Shown here one piece after another: positions 33,779 to 45,101 of a DNA stretch of 64,000 bases. Each line of letters starts with the position of its first letter. Within the stretch, counting starts at the first letter, position 1. Position numbers and translations under genes: made by a program. A model generated the notes under the pieces. The model saw only the letters and a list, made by a program, of their open reading frames with translations, was not told the DNA's origin and made no database searches. The stretch comes from Dactylorhiza incarnata (lineage: Eukaryota > Streptophyta > Magnoliopsida > Asparagales > Orchidaceae): positions 4,526,001 to 4,590,000 of the forward strand of contig JAWHQI010000065.1 in the NCBI GenBank assembly GCA_033032865.1, read 5' to 3'.

Positions 33779-34394
33779 GTTCGTCGAACGCAGACTGCAG
33801 TTCGTCGAACGCAGAGAGCCGTTCGTCGAACGCAGAACTCAGTTTGTCGACCGCTGAGATGAGACCAGAGAAGGAGCCACTGAGAAGGCACAAAGGGCGT
33901 GTTCGTCGAACTCAGAAGGCAGATCGTCGAATGCAGAGACAAGGCAGATCGTCGAACACAGAGAGCCGTTCGTCGAATGCAGAACTCAGTTCGTCGACCG
34001 CTGAGATGAGACCAGAGAAGGAGCCGCTGAGAAGGCTCAAAGGGCGTGTTCGTCGAACGCAGAGAGCCGTTCGTCGAACGCAGAACACAGTTCATCGGCC
34101 GCAGAGACGAGATAGAACTAAAAGCTAATAATTGGCATGTTCATCGAACGCAGAACACAGTTCGTCGAACGCTGAGACGAGATAGAAGAATCAGCTGAGA
34201 GTTTGGCAAGTTCGTTGAACGCAGAGTATGGCAGATCGTCGAACGTAGGGACAAGGCAGATCGTTGAACGCAGAGATAAGGCAGATCGTCGAACGCAGAG
34301 TGTCGATCATTGAACGCAGAGTTTGGCAGGTTCATCGAAAGCAGGATGCAGCGGGTTCGTCGAACGCAGAGTGTAGCGCGTTTGTCGAATGCAG
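33779..34394 (+). repeat. U3 array of about 22 TCGTCGAACGCAGA motifs (E 5' LTR)
   Basis: A 14-16 bp motif recurs irregularly every 20-40 bp. Its core GTTCGTCGAAC is a near-palindrome with a central T. Most variants are C to T or G to A at the CpGs (TCATCGAA, TCGTTGAA, GAATGCAG). The 3' LTR copy is at 42209-42803. Likely an enhancer-type or methylation-target array; the role is inferred. Confidence 0.85.
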
Positions 34395-34819
34395 ACCCTC
34401 TCTACAGATAGGCAGGGCGGCGGGTCCTGCGGCTAAGGCAAGTTGCAGAAAAGCTACAGGGGACCACCAATGTCTCACATACCTCTTGGTAGATCAACGT
34501 AGAGCCGTTGAAGCAAAATGAAGGATAAAAGAAAGAGTTAGGGCACTTTCTAAGTGGCGGTTGCTTGTTGAATCTTTTTTTCTCAATTGACGGCTGCTGT
34601 TCTCGTTTTTCTTCCTGCTCACTGAAAAAGAAGAAGAAACTGAGAGAAGAAGATAGCTCCTCCACCAGAAGGGGCAAGGTGATCTTCCATCCTTCTATTG
34701 AAGAGGAAGATTAGGTTGTAGCTGTTATCAACATCTTCAGCTACAGGAAAGCACAAACTGTGCAGGATCTATAGGAGAGTATTTCTGTTGTAGAAAATTT
34801 CTAAAATATCTTTTTCTGT

Positions 34820-35110
34820 AAGGCTTTTTGCCTGAGTTTGTAGGGCATTTGCCTGAGTGTGTAGGGCTTGTTGGCCTGAGCCTGTAGGGCTGGTTTGCCT
34901 GAGATTGTAGGGTTGTTTAGCCTGAGGAGTAAGGCTTGTTGCCTGAGGTAGGACCAGGAGGTGGTCTGAGCTGTAGGAGGTGTATTCCTCTGAGTTTGTA
35001 GGGCAGCAGTGCCTGAGGTAGGAGCTGGTGATAGCTCTGAGTTGTATGGACTTTTGTCCTGAGGTAGGATCATCTTTGATCTGAGAACTTCTGAGGAACT
35101 TGTATTGTAA
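34820..35110 (+). repeat. U5 repeat array of the E LTR
   Basis: About a dozen diverged units with CCTGAGTTTGTAGGGC or CCTGAGGTAGGA. It is related to the array of N at 13535-13800. The 3' LTR copy (43230-43500) lacks about two units. Confidence 0.8.
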
Positions 35111-35176
35111 GCTCTTGGAGCTGAGATTGGAGGAGTTGGCCCTGTCTAACACACTGTTAGAAGGGTGAAGGGGGAA

Positions 35177-35215
35177 AGTGGACTACCCATAGACACACTG
35201 TCTTGGGTAACCACT
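35177..35215 (+). other. Conserved U5 hairpin, E version
   Basis: Outer arms AGTGG (35177-35181) and CCACT (35211-35215). Inner stem ACCCA with TGGGT (35185-35189 and 35204-35208), then AGAC with GTCT (35191-35194 and 35200-35203), with a 5-base loop. The 3' LTR copy (43565-43603) has two inner-stem pairs disrupted. Confidence 0.75.
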
Positions 35216-35368
35216 ATAAACACCTGTGTGTTTTTCTGTGTTGCTTGATTATCTGATTAGAATAGTTTTAACAGGCCATAATTATCAAGTAAAACTCAAA
35301 AGACCTATTCACCCCCCCCCCCCCCCCACCTCTAGATGAATTAGTTAGCATACCCATAATCTTTCAAG

Positions 35369-35379
35369 TGGTATCAGAG
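35369..35379 (+). other. Primer binding site of element E
   Basis: TGGTATCAGAG, two bases after the LTR end; initiator-Met tRNA type. Confidence 0.95.
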
Positions 35380-35448
35380 GGAGGTTGGTCAAGATGGACT
35401 TAACAGTCTGACCAGTTCCTAAATAGGTATTGCTGATTCAAAATCAAA

Positions 35449-37983
35449 TGGCCTCCAGTGGAATGAAGAAGGAGTTAGGGTCAATAAAGTTGCCCATATG
35501 CTCCAAAGAAAACTTTGTCATATGGAAGCAAAGGGTGAGGCTGTTCATGAAGCCTCAGACCCAAGGATCTATGTAACAGTCAAAAATGGTCCTTATACCT
35601 TTGAGAAGGCCTCCACTATTGACCCTACTAGAAAAGTACTCAAGGTATTTTCTGAGCTGTCCAATGATGAAATTGCACTATACACTATGGACAAAAGGGC
35701 CCAGAACAAAATTGTTAATGCAATTGATGACACTATATTTCAGAACTTGGTACACTGCACAACTGCCAAGGAAATGTGGGACACATTGGTTGTATATATG
35801 GAAGGAACAGCTGAAGTGAGGGGTGATAGAAAGTCACTCCTCAATCAGGAATATGAAGCTTTCAGACAGCAGAGCCAGGAGAACATCTCCATGTGCTATG
35901 AAAGGTTCTTTAGGATAGTAAATAAACTAAGAACCTATGAGAGGGTGTTCACTGATTATGAGTTGAATGACAAGTTCCTTAGATCTCTAACTAGGGATTG
36001 GGACACAAAAATCTGTGCAATCAGGGAAGGGGCAAGGCTTGCAGAAACCCCTACCCATACACTGTTTGGGAAACTGCTCTCATATGAGATGCAACTGACT
36101 GCAAGAAAGGAGGAGGATACTTCCTCCAAGGCTTACACAAAGGAGAGAACTATAGCTCTCAAAGCTGATAGCTCAAAGAAGAGCAAGAGCAGGTTGCAGT
36201 CACCTCCAAGAAGGAAGGCTGAATCTGAGAAGTCTGAGAGCTGCTCTCTAGACTGCTCTTCTTCTGATGAAGAGTTTGCTGCCTTCTCTGGGCAGTTCAA
36301 GAAGATGATGAGGAGGAATCAATGGAAGAGAAAGCCCTCCTCCTCATCACACTCCAAGAAGGATCACTTTAGATCTGAAAGGCTGCACCCCAAAGGGGAC
36401 AGGTATGATTCCAAAACTAGTAAACATGTGTTAGCTAACATTGTTTGATATTGCTGCAGCAAGCCTGGGCATGTCATTGCTGACTTCCCAGTCAAAAGGA
36501 AAGAAAAAGGTGAAAAGAAGCCTCATCACAAGAAGGAGAGGAAGGGAGAAAAATCCCTTCTAGCCAAGAAAAGCAAGAGCTGGAGTGAATCAGAATCTTC
36601 ATCTTCATATTCAGATGAAGAAGAGAAAGCATACATAGGGCTGTTTGCTGCTCAGGAGGATGAAGACTCTCCTGCTTCTAGGATAGGAATCAGGGCCCCT
36701 CTATCACACTCAGATAGTGATACAGAGGAGGATGAAGAGGACAATGTTCAGCTAAGCTTCATGGCCATCACTGATGAAGAGGACAGTCAGAATAATTCAG
36801 AACATGAACAGGTATTAATTCTTTTTATATCCTCTTCTAATTATGAGACTAGTCCAGATTCTGTTGCACCTTCATCAATTGATGAAAGTGACTCTGAATC
36901 TAAAGTAGATGTCAATCAATTGATTGACAAATACGATGCATTGGTTCTTGCTCTGAAAGAGAGCAAGAAGCTTGTCAAGAGGCAAGCCCAGGAAATTGCC
37001 TCCCTTAAGATGACTGAAGGTGATTATACTGGACCTACCTCCCTAGTGGCCCAAATGAGTAGACAAATAAGTCATTTAAAGGGTATGACAATTACTCAAT
37101 TGAGCACTATTTCACTGAAGAACAAGGTCATCAAGGACCTTGAGGATAAGCCGGTGAAAGAGAAGAGCTTGGTGGCTCAATTCTCCAAGCCCAAATCTGT
37201 GCTTCCCATTATTGACACCTTCTCCTCTCAAACCAATAGGAGAGGACTTGGATTCAATAAGATGGAAGTAGGAGAAGGGAGTGGAGGAAAGAGCAAGGAG
37301 AAGGCTAAGCCTCAAACCACCTTTCAAAAGGTGCTACTTCCTTCCAACATGTATGACCATGAAAGCATTTATGGTCACTGGAAGAATGGGAGTTCCTATA
37401 GGAAGGAATATACTCCTTCCCATAGTGAAAGAAAGGGCATGGGATTGAGTGCAATGAAAGCTCCCCATGAGGAAATACAAATGGCCCAATCTGGACCATT
37501 TGTGTTTGGTGCTTCAACACCTTCAGTCAAGAACAAGGAAGCAAGCACTTCCAAATCAGCTTCAGCAAAAAGCAAGACTAGTGTCAAATATGTTGACAAG
37601 GCCTGCTGCTCAGTGTCTGATTCCATCAGATCTTGTATGGCTGCCAAGCCAAAGCAAGTTGAGGCCATCAGGACAAAGAGCAGCAAGACTGTCCACAGAT
37701 TATCCTACAGTCAGATTATTGCTGAAAGAAACAGGAAGACTGTTGCAGTCTCTTCTGCTGAACATGTGCACAGTGTTGTACCAATTCAAAAAATGTTCAG
37801 AAAAGGAGATACAATATTCATGATTGTTGGTGTTGTGGCAAGGTGGGACACTTTGCCATAGATTGTTGGTACAATCCCAATGTACCTGATGCAAAGAAGA
37901 GCTTTCCTGCTAGGAGTGTAGCAAGTGTGAGATTATCTCATCAAACTAACAGGCACCTAGGACCCCAAAGCTTTTTGGGCTCC
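35449..37983 (+). pseudogene. Element E gag with long linker (broken)
   Basis: The start at 35449 opens a frame with KENFVIWKQRVRLF. A one-base deletion near 35549 shifts into the frame used from 35498 to 36448 (UBN2 gag). The first CCHC knuckle (around 36447-36490) has lost its first Cys to TGA and its last Cys to Phe. The same frame then runs 36761-37861 as an acidic, Ser/Lys-rich and partly coiled-coil linker. A second CCHC knuckle (CWCCGKVGHFAIDC, around 37825-37866) is readable in another frame, so an indel lies near 37800. Two knuckles in one gag-pol linker are unusual compared with D and C. Further stops at 37984 and 37990 precede the protease. Confidence 0.85.
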
Positions 37984-38019
37984 TAAGGATAACTAAATCT
38001 TTCTTTGCAGGGTAGTTCA

Positions 38020-39330
38020 AGTACCGGTCTCAACCAAATATGGTACTTGGACAGTGGGTGCTCAAGGCACATGACAGGAACTAGGAGTCTTCTACAGGAT
38101 TACATGCCTGTGAAGAATGGACCCAAAGTTATATTTGGGGGAGCTGAAAAAGGAGTCACCAAGGCTATGGTATGATCTCCAATGGTATAGTTACAATCAC
38201 AAGGGTAGCTTATGTTGAAGGGTTGCAACACAACCTAGTAATCATAAGTCAACTATGTGACTTAGGCTATGTCATTGAATTCCACAATGACAAGTGCTTG
38301 ATCAAAAAGTCAAATGACTTAGAGACTATTCTCTCAGGCACTAGGAGTGGAAATGTTTATTGCTTAGATTTCATTTGCAGTAATTCTCTTACTTCTGTTT
38401 GTCTTGTAGCTAATAAGAATGAGTCTCTTTGTGTTCAATGGCACAAGAGACTTGCTCATATTAACTACAAGACAATGTATAGACTTTTCTCTAAAAATCT
38501 TGTTAGGAATAGTCCAAATTTAAAATGTATTAAAGATGGTCCCTGTCATGCATGCCAAATGGGTAAGCAAACTAGGGCCACCTTTAAAAGTATTGGATCC
38601 AAAGACACTGAAAGATGTCTTTATCTCTTGCATATGGACTTGTTTGGTCCTTTGCCAATTCAGAGCCTAGGTGAGAAGTTGTATACTTTGGTGATTGTTG
38701 ATGATCACTCAAAATATACATGGGTATTCTTCCTTAAGAAGAAATCTGATACTTTAAATGTCTTTATCAATCATGTCAAGGCAATTCAGAATGATCTACA
38801 ATGTGTTGTGGTCAGGACTAGGACTGACCATGGCACAGAATTTGAATCTGATGCAATGACAAGATTTTGTCAAGAATTTGGTATCACCCAAGAGTTCTCC
38901 TCCCCGAGGACTCCACAACAAAATGGTGTGGCTGAGAGGAGGAATAGGACCTTGATAGAAGCTGGGAGAACACTGCTTAGTGACTCCTCACTCCCAGAAT
39001 ATTTCTGGGTTGATGCAGTCAATACAGCTTGTCATGTTCTCATTAGAGCTTCTATCAATAAGGTTCATGGGATAACCCCCTATGAAATTCTGAAAGGCAA
39101 ACAACCTACAATTTCATATTTTAGAATTTTTGGTTCCAAATGCTACATTCTAAATAATGGAAAATCCCAATTAATAAAGTTTGCAGAGAAATGCAATGTA
39201 GGTGTTCTTGTTGGCTATAGCTCACATAGTAGAGCTTATAGAGTATTTAACAAGAAACTCATGTTGTAGAGGAGTTTATGCATGTTGTTTTTGATGAGAC
39301 CAGCCTAATATATAAAGGCTGGTCTAGATC
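38020..39330 (+). pseudogene. Element E protease and integrase
   Basis: The protease begins with WYLDSGCSRHM, with catalytic DSG at 38050. A one-base deletion near 38164 moves the frame to the 38172-39269 segment. There the integrase has its zinc finger (WHKRLAHIN, then CHACQMGKQT), first Asp in MDLFGP, second Asp in RTDHGTEF (around 38825) and Glu in NGVAERRNR (around 38935). After FNKKLML a further frameshift at about 39265 leads into the linker. Catalytic residues are all present; only frame breaks inactivate it. Integrase inserts the cDNA in the nucleus. Confidence 0.9.
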
Positions 39331-41182
39331 TTCTGTTTTGATAGGAAATGAATAGGAATTGGAAAGTATGTCTATACAAGACACTCCCATCTGCAGCAAA
39401 ACTATTTCTGATGTTGCCATCCCTGAAGAGGAAGAAGTCAACCTTGATGAAGAAACTGTTGAACCTTCAGAAACAGCACAGCAAGCTGAGAACAGAATGA
39501 CTGCAGCTACCAGACATCTAAGGGATCATCCCATAGAGAAGATAATAGGGAATGTTCAGCAAGGTGTGACAACTAGGAGCAGGGCTCACAATGAGGCCTT
39601 GTTCCTCAGTTTTCTGTCACAGGTAGAGCCTAAAAAGTTTGAAGAGGCCAACTTGGATCCATTCTGGATTCAGGCTATGCAGGAAGAGCTTTTGCAATTC
39701 AAAAGATGCAAAGTATGGAAGTTGGTGCCAAGACCAGAAGGACGCAACATCATTGGCACCAAATGGATATTCAGAAATAAGTTGGATGAGAATGGGACAA
39801 TCATCAAAAATAAAGCAAGGCTGGTTGCAAAAGAGTATAGGCAAGAGGAAGGAATAGACTTTGACCAAAACTTTGCCCCAGTTGCAAGGTTGGAGTCCAT
39901 AAGACTATTCCTTGCATATGCTGCTCACAAGGGCTTCAAAGTCTACCAGATGGATGTCAAATCAGCATTCCTGAATGGAAATCTGAAAGAGGAAGTATAT
40001 GTAGAGCAGCCATCAGGTTTTGTTCATCCTACTCTTAAATCTCATGTCTATTTTCTTAGAAAAGCCCTTTATGGTCTCAAGCAAGCTCCAAGAGCTTGGT
40101 ATGAGACTTTGTCCAGCTTTCTCCTCAAGAACAAGTTCATGAGGGGAAAGATTGATAGCACATTGTTTCTTAGGGAAACAAGGGGCAAGTGTCTCTTAGT
40201 CCAAATTTATGTTGATGACATAATTTTTGGGTCTACTGATGACAACCTCTGCAAGAGATTTGCTAATCTAATGCAGGGGGAGTTTGAGATGAGCAGTATG
40301 GGTGAGCTCAAATATTTCCTTGGGCTCCAAGTGAAATAGTCTGATGATGGAATTTTCATCTCCCAGACCAAGTACACTAAGGAGCTCATCAAGAAATTTG
40401 GGATTGAGTCAGCCTCCACCATGAGAACACCCATGGCATCTAATATATCATTAGACAAGGATGAAAAGGGGAAAGCCTTTGATGAATCCATGTACAGATG
40501 TATCATTGGATCATTGTTGTATTTGACTGCCAGTAGACCAGACATTATATATTATACATGTGTTTGTGCTAGGTATCAGGCCTATCCTAAGGAATTTCAC
40601 TACACCTCTGTGAAGAGGATCATGAGATACCTCAAGGGAAGCCTAAATCTTAGCCTTTCGTACCCTAGGAACAATGATTTTGAACTGATAGGCTATTCAG
40701 ATGCAGATTTTGCAGGATGCAAAGAGGACAGGAAAAGCACAAGTGGCACCTGTCAATTCCTAGGGAGGAGGCTGGTCTCATGGAGCAGCAAAAAGCAAAC
40801 CAGTGTGGCAATGTCCACAGCTGAGTCAGAGTACATTGCAGCAGGTAGCTGTTGTGCTCAAATTCTGTGGATCCAACATCAGTTGGAAGATTACAACATC
40901 AAGGTAAGACAATCTCCCCTGCTGTGTGACTCATCCAGTGCAATTTCTATTGCTAAAAATCCTGTCTCCCATAGCAGGACCAAGCACATAGAAATTATGT
41001 ATCATTTTATTAGAGTGCATGTAGAGTGTGAAGATATCAAATTTGAATATGTCCCTACAGACAATCAAGTAGTTGATATCTTTACTAAGCCACTGGATGA
41101 GGCCAAGTTTAATTCTTTTAAAATTGACTTAGGCATGTTTAATTTAGAATGTTCATTTCTGAATATATGTTCTCTGTGTTAA
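39331..41182 (+). pseudogene. Element E reverse transcriptase and RNase H
   Basis: One frame from before 39359 to 41182, broken only by TAG at 40337-40339, where related elements have Gln. RT motifs: [39 protein letters not shown] and the catalytic YVDD (around 40210). After the stop come the connection and RNase H domain, with GYSDADFAGC, STSGTCQFLG, STAESEYIAA and DIFTKPL, and a normal end at 41180-41182. It copies element RNA to DNA in the particle. The single TAG would cut RNase H off from RT. Confidence 0.93.
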
Positions 41183-41988
41183 ACTGCTTATGCTTTTATC
41201 TGTTCAATTTATCATAAAATGTAATTTTATGATAGATTAATATCTGAATTGATCTTCCTTCAATAGGTATAATCCACTGATATAGTAGATAATCTCCCTA
41301 AGTTGTTAAATGTAGAATAGTTTAAAATGATCAGCTGGATCAGAAACATCTGGATCAGCTGAAATTCTAGTTTTCTTTTAATCAGCAGGGAAATGTCTGG
41401 GTCAATACAGGTGCTCCAATTAAGGGGGAGCAAGCTCCTGCTCAAATTGAGGGGGAGTTGGCTATAAGTTGAGGGGGAGATAGCTAATGCTCAGTAGGTC
41501 AGAGAGGATGTAGGTTGTCCTAAAAGAGGATTTGGAAAATGCTTTCTAATCTATCTTAGAATTTGTTAGAAGTATCCAGAAAAGGGTAGAGGTTGAAGAA
41601 TCCTATTCCCTAATGGGAAAGAGGTTGAAGAATCCAGAAAGGGGGAGATGGCCAATGCTAAGACCAAATTTGGTCTTGCTAGATGCAAATAGGAGATGGA
41701 ATGCTAGTTGTTAAGACCAAAGTAGTGTTAGCCCTCTAAGTTAGTTATCATGATATGCTATTAAATCTGAGTTAGAAAGGGGGAGATGCCCTCTAAGCTA
41801 GTCAAAGCTTTATATAATATGTCATGAAGTTGTTAGCTTAAACAATGTTGTTATCTAGAAGCTATGTTATCATGATTATCTTATAGATCATTTACATAAT
41901 ATGTCCTTCAAGTGGTATTATGATATGTTTTTGTTGGCTATGTACCTTAGCATTAGGGATGTTCTGCCTTCTTCAAATAGGGGGAGAT
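41183..41988 (+). other. E spacer with six polypurine tracts
   Basis: No accessory ORF. AGGGGGAG-type tracts lie at 41423-41430, 41449-41457, 41471-41479, 41638-41647, 41778-41785 and 41979-41986. The last abuts the 3' LTR. The text between them repeats short phrases (GTTGAAGAATCC, AAGACCAAA). Confidence 0.88.
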
Positions 41989-43748
41989 TGTTGGGAATAT
42001 TGCCCTCAATATTCCCTTGATTTGAAGAGGCATCACTTCCAATACTAAGTACATATTGTATTTGATAAAGCTTTGTTTTTGCAAGTTAAACAGGCTTAGG
42101 TGACTCAAGAGAAAGGGTTAATCAAGACCTAAGGTTAGGAGAAATCTTCTCCTAAGTTGATGAAGAAGTTGTCTCAACTGATAAGTTCGTCAAAAACTGA
42201 GAATCAGCGTGTTCGTCGAACGCAGACTACAGTTCGTCGAACGTAGAGAGTCGTTCGTCGAACGCAGAACTCAGTTTGTCGACCGCTGAGACGAGACCAG
42301 AGAAGGAGCCTCTGAGAAGGCACAAAGGGCGTGTTCGTCAAACTCAGAAGGCAGATCGTCGAACGCAGAGACAAGGCAGATCGTCGAATGCAGAGAGCCA
42401 TTCGTCGAACACAGAACTCAGTTTGTCGACCGCTGAGACGAGACCAGAGAAAGAACCGCTGAGAAGGCTCAAAGGGCGTGCTCGTCGAACGCAGAGAGCC
42501 GTTCATCGAACGCAGAACACAGTTCGTCGACCGCTGAGACGAGATAGAAGAAACAGCTGATAATTGGCATGTTCGTCGAACGCAGAACACAGTTCGTCGA
42601 ACGCTGAGACGAGATAGAAGAATCAGCTGAGAGTTTGGCAAGTTCGTCGAACGCAGAGTATGGCAGATCGTCGAACGCAGGGACAAGGCAAATCGTCGAA
42701 CGCAGAGTGTCGATCGTTGAACGCAGAGTTTGGCAGGTTCGTCGAACGCAGGATGCAGCGGGTTTGTCGAACGCAGAGTGTTGCGTGTTCATCGAACGCA
42801 GACCTTCTCTACAGATAGGCAGGACGGCGGGTCCTGCGGCTAGGGCAAGTTGCAGAAAAGCTACAAGGGACCACCAATGTCTCTCATACCTCTTGGTAGA
42901 TCAACTTAGAGTCGTTGAAGAAAAAAGAAGGATAAAAGAAAGAGTTAGGGCACTTTCTAAGTGTCGGTTGCTTGCTGAATCTTTTTTTCTCAATTGACGG
43001 CTGCTGCTCTCATTTTTCTTCCTGCTCACTGAAAAAGAAGAAGAGACTAAGAGAAGAAGATAGCTCCTCCACCAGAAGGGGCAAGGTGATCTTCCATCCT
43101 TCTATTGAAGAGGAAGATCAGGTTGTAGCTGTTATCAACATCTTCAGCTACAGGAAAGCACAAACTGTGCAAGATCTACATGAGAGTATTTCTGCTGTAG
43201 AAAAATTCTAAAATATCTTTTTCTATAAGGCTTTTTGCCTGAGTTTGTAGGGCATTTGCCTGAGTGTGTAGGGCTTGTTGGCCTGAGCCTGTAGGGCTGG
43301 TTTTCCTGAGATTGTAGGGTTGTTTAGCCTGAGGAGTAAGGCTTGTTGCCTGAGGTAGGATGAGGAGGTGTATTCCTCTGAGTTTGTAGGGCAGCAGTAC
43401 CTGAGGTAGGAGCTGGTGATAGCTTTGAGTTGTAGGGACTTTTGTCCTGAGGTGGGATCATCTTTGATCTGAGAAATTCTGAGGAACTTGTGTTGTAAGC
43501 TCTTGGAGCTGAGATTGGAGGAGTTGGCCCTGTCTAACACACTGTTAGAAGGGTGAAGGGGGAAAGTGGACTACCCATAGACACACTATCTTGGGGAACC
43601 ACTATAAACACTTGTGTGTTTTTCTGTGTTGCTTGATTCTCTGATTAGAATAGTTTTAACAGCCCATAATTATCAAGTAAAACTCAAATGACCTATTCAC
43701 CCCCCTCCCCCCTCTAGGTGAATTAGTTAGCATACCCATAAACTTTCA
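41989..43748 (+). repeat. 3' LTR of element E (1,760 bp)
   Basis: It begins TGTTGGGAATATTGCC and ends CATAAACTTTCA. Its first bases keep a perfect 10-bp inverted repeat (GGGAATATTG and CAATATTCCC, 4-base loop), which two changes spoil in the 5' LTR. The C tract here is split by a T. Confidence 0.95.
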
Positions 43749-45101
43749 ACTTGGCATGCCTGCTCTGGGCCTCCAGCATCCTGTCTCGAATCACCTTAGC
43801 CTGAGCCTCCGTGTCCTCCATGAACTCTGAGCCAAGTGCCTTGGGATCCTCATCCTAGATCCAAGATAATGGGGTCCTGCACCTTCGTCCGTATAATGCT
43901 TCGTAGGGTGTCATGCCTATGCTATCCTGGTGGCTATTGTTGTACGAGAACTCGACCAACGGCAACAGTCTCTCTCATGGCTTCCTGAAGTCCAGAATGC
44001 ATAGACGTAGAAGGTCTTCCAAGGTCGGGTTGGTACGCTCCATTTGTCCGTCTGTCTAGGGGTGGAATGCAGTGCTGAATGCCAGTCGTGTGCCCAGGTA
44101 AGCCTGCACCGCTCTCCACTCCCTCGATGTAAATCGTCCATCCTGATCTGACACAATCGTCCTAGGCATGCCATGGTACCGAACAAACTGCTCCACGAAC
44201 CTTCGTACCAGATCCTCGGCCAGAGTGTCCTTTCGGACTAGAATGAATCGGGCCACCTTTGTCAATCTGTCGATGATCACCCATATCGAGTCATTCCCCG
44301 CATGTGATCGGGGAAGACCATGTATGAAATCCATCGCGATGTCGTCGAACTTCCACTCCGGCACTGGGAGTGGTTGCAGTAGTCCAGCCGAGTTCTTGCA
44401 TTCCGCCTTCACGAGCTAGCAAGACTCGCAGTGGGTCACAAAATAAGTGATATCCCTCTTCATGCCCGGCCAGTACATGTTCCTCTTCAAGTCCGCCATC
44501 ATCTTGGTGATGCCTGGGTGCACCGAATATCTACTGCAGTGTGCCTCTGTCATGATGTCCTCCGGAATCCGTCCCCCGCTGGTATATATACTCGCCCTCT
44601 AAAACTCAGCAGGTCGTCCTTCAACGAATAGTCTCCGGCTGAGCCTGCCTCCAAGGCTCTGAATATCAGCTCTAGCTTGGCATCCTGCCTCTGCCCATCC
44701 CTGATGCGGTCTCAGATGTCATATGTGGTACTCATCGCCGCCAGGTACTCCTCATAAAGCTCCAGATCATCCTTGGATACTAAGGAGATCTGCATATCCT
44801 CGAACATCCGTACTAGCTCCATGGCCATCAACTGGGGCTCTGCCCCCGACGTGGTAGCTCTCCTGCTCAGTGCGTCGGTCACCACATTCGCCTTCCCTGG
44901 GTGGTAATACATCGTGTATTGGTAGTCGGATAAGAACTCCACCCAGCGTATCTATTGAATGTTCATCTCCTTCTGCATATCTACGTACTTCAAATTCTTG
45001 TAATCTAAAAATATGTTGCAGTGGACGCCATAGAGGTAGTACCACCAGATCTTCAGAGCGAATACAACCGCTCCCATCTCCAAGTCATGCAGTATCCTTC
45101 T
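43749..45101 (-). pseudogene. Element I integrase (upstream half) and RNase H remnant
   Basis: From 45101 down: a remnant of RNase H (VVFALKIWWYYLYGVHCNIF in another frame, then YHPGKANVVTDALSRR around 44880), then the integrase finger and core. IAMDFIHGLP holds the first Asp, VSDQDGRFTS the second (around 44140). Stops at 44418-44416, 44058-44056 and 43857-43855 are TAG where gypsy integrases have Gln; those near 44714 and 43973 are TGA. The Glu region and MTPYEALYGRRC follow (around 43900). The sequence ends at the E insertion inside the ARSRH...YYDA segment. Confidence 0.87.

Larger units (their letters stand above)
33557..35366 (+). repeat. 5' LTR of element E (1,810 bp)
   Basis: It begins TGTTGGGAATATTACC and ends CATAATCTTTCA. 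It contains a 22-copy TCGTCGAACGCAGA array, a CCTGAGTTTGTAGGG array, the conserved hairpin and a C tract (35311-35327). The 3' LTR is about 50 bp shorter, mainly through a deletion in the second array. Frames on both strands in 33772-34677 are artefacts of the array. Confidence 0.95.
33557..43748 (+). mobile_element. Element E: complete Ty1/copia Sirevirus-like element
   Basis: Full structure of 10,192 bp: LTR, primer site, gag, protease, integrase, RT, RNase H, six polypurine tracts, LTR. A perfect 5-bp duplication ACTTG (33552-33556 and 43749-43753) flanks it, and the gypsy integrase frame of element I is interrupted exactly there. Coding is lightly damaged by a few one-base indels and two stops, so the insertion is fairly young. 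Confidence 0.95.

Noticed and set aside
33779..34394. Possible CRISPR array
   Set aside because: Repeats are short, irregularly spaced and degenerate, lie within an LTR, and occur in a plant retrotransposon; there are no cas genes.
33772..34677. Frames of 60-107 residues on both strands, rich in Arg, Ser and Thr
   Set aside because: They arise from the TCGTCGAACGCAGA array in the E LTR; the same happens at 42204-42997.
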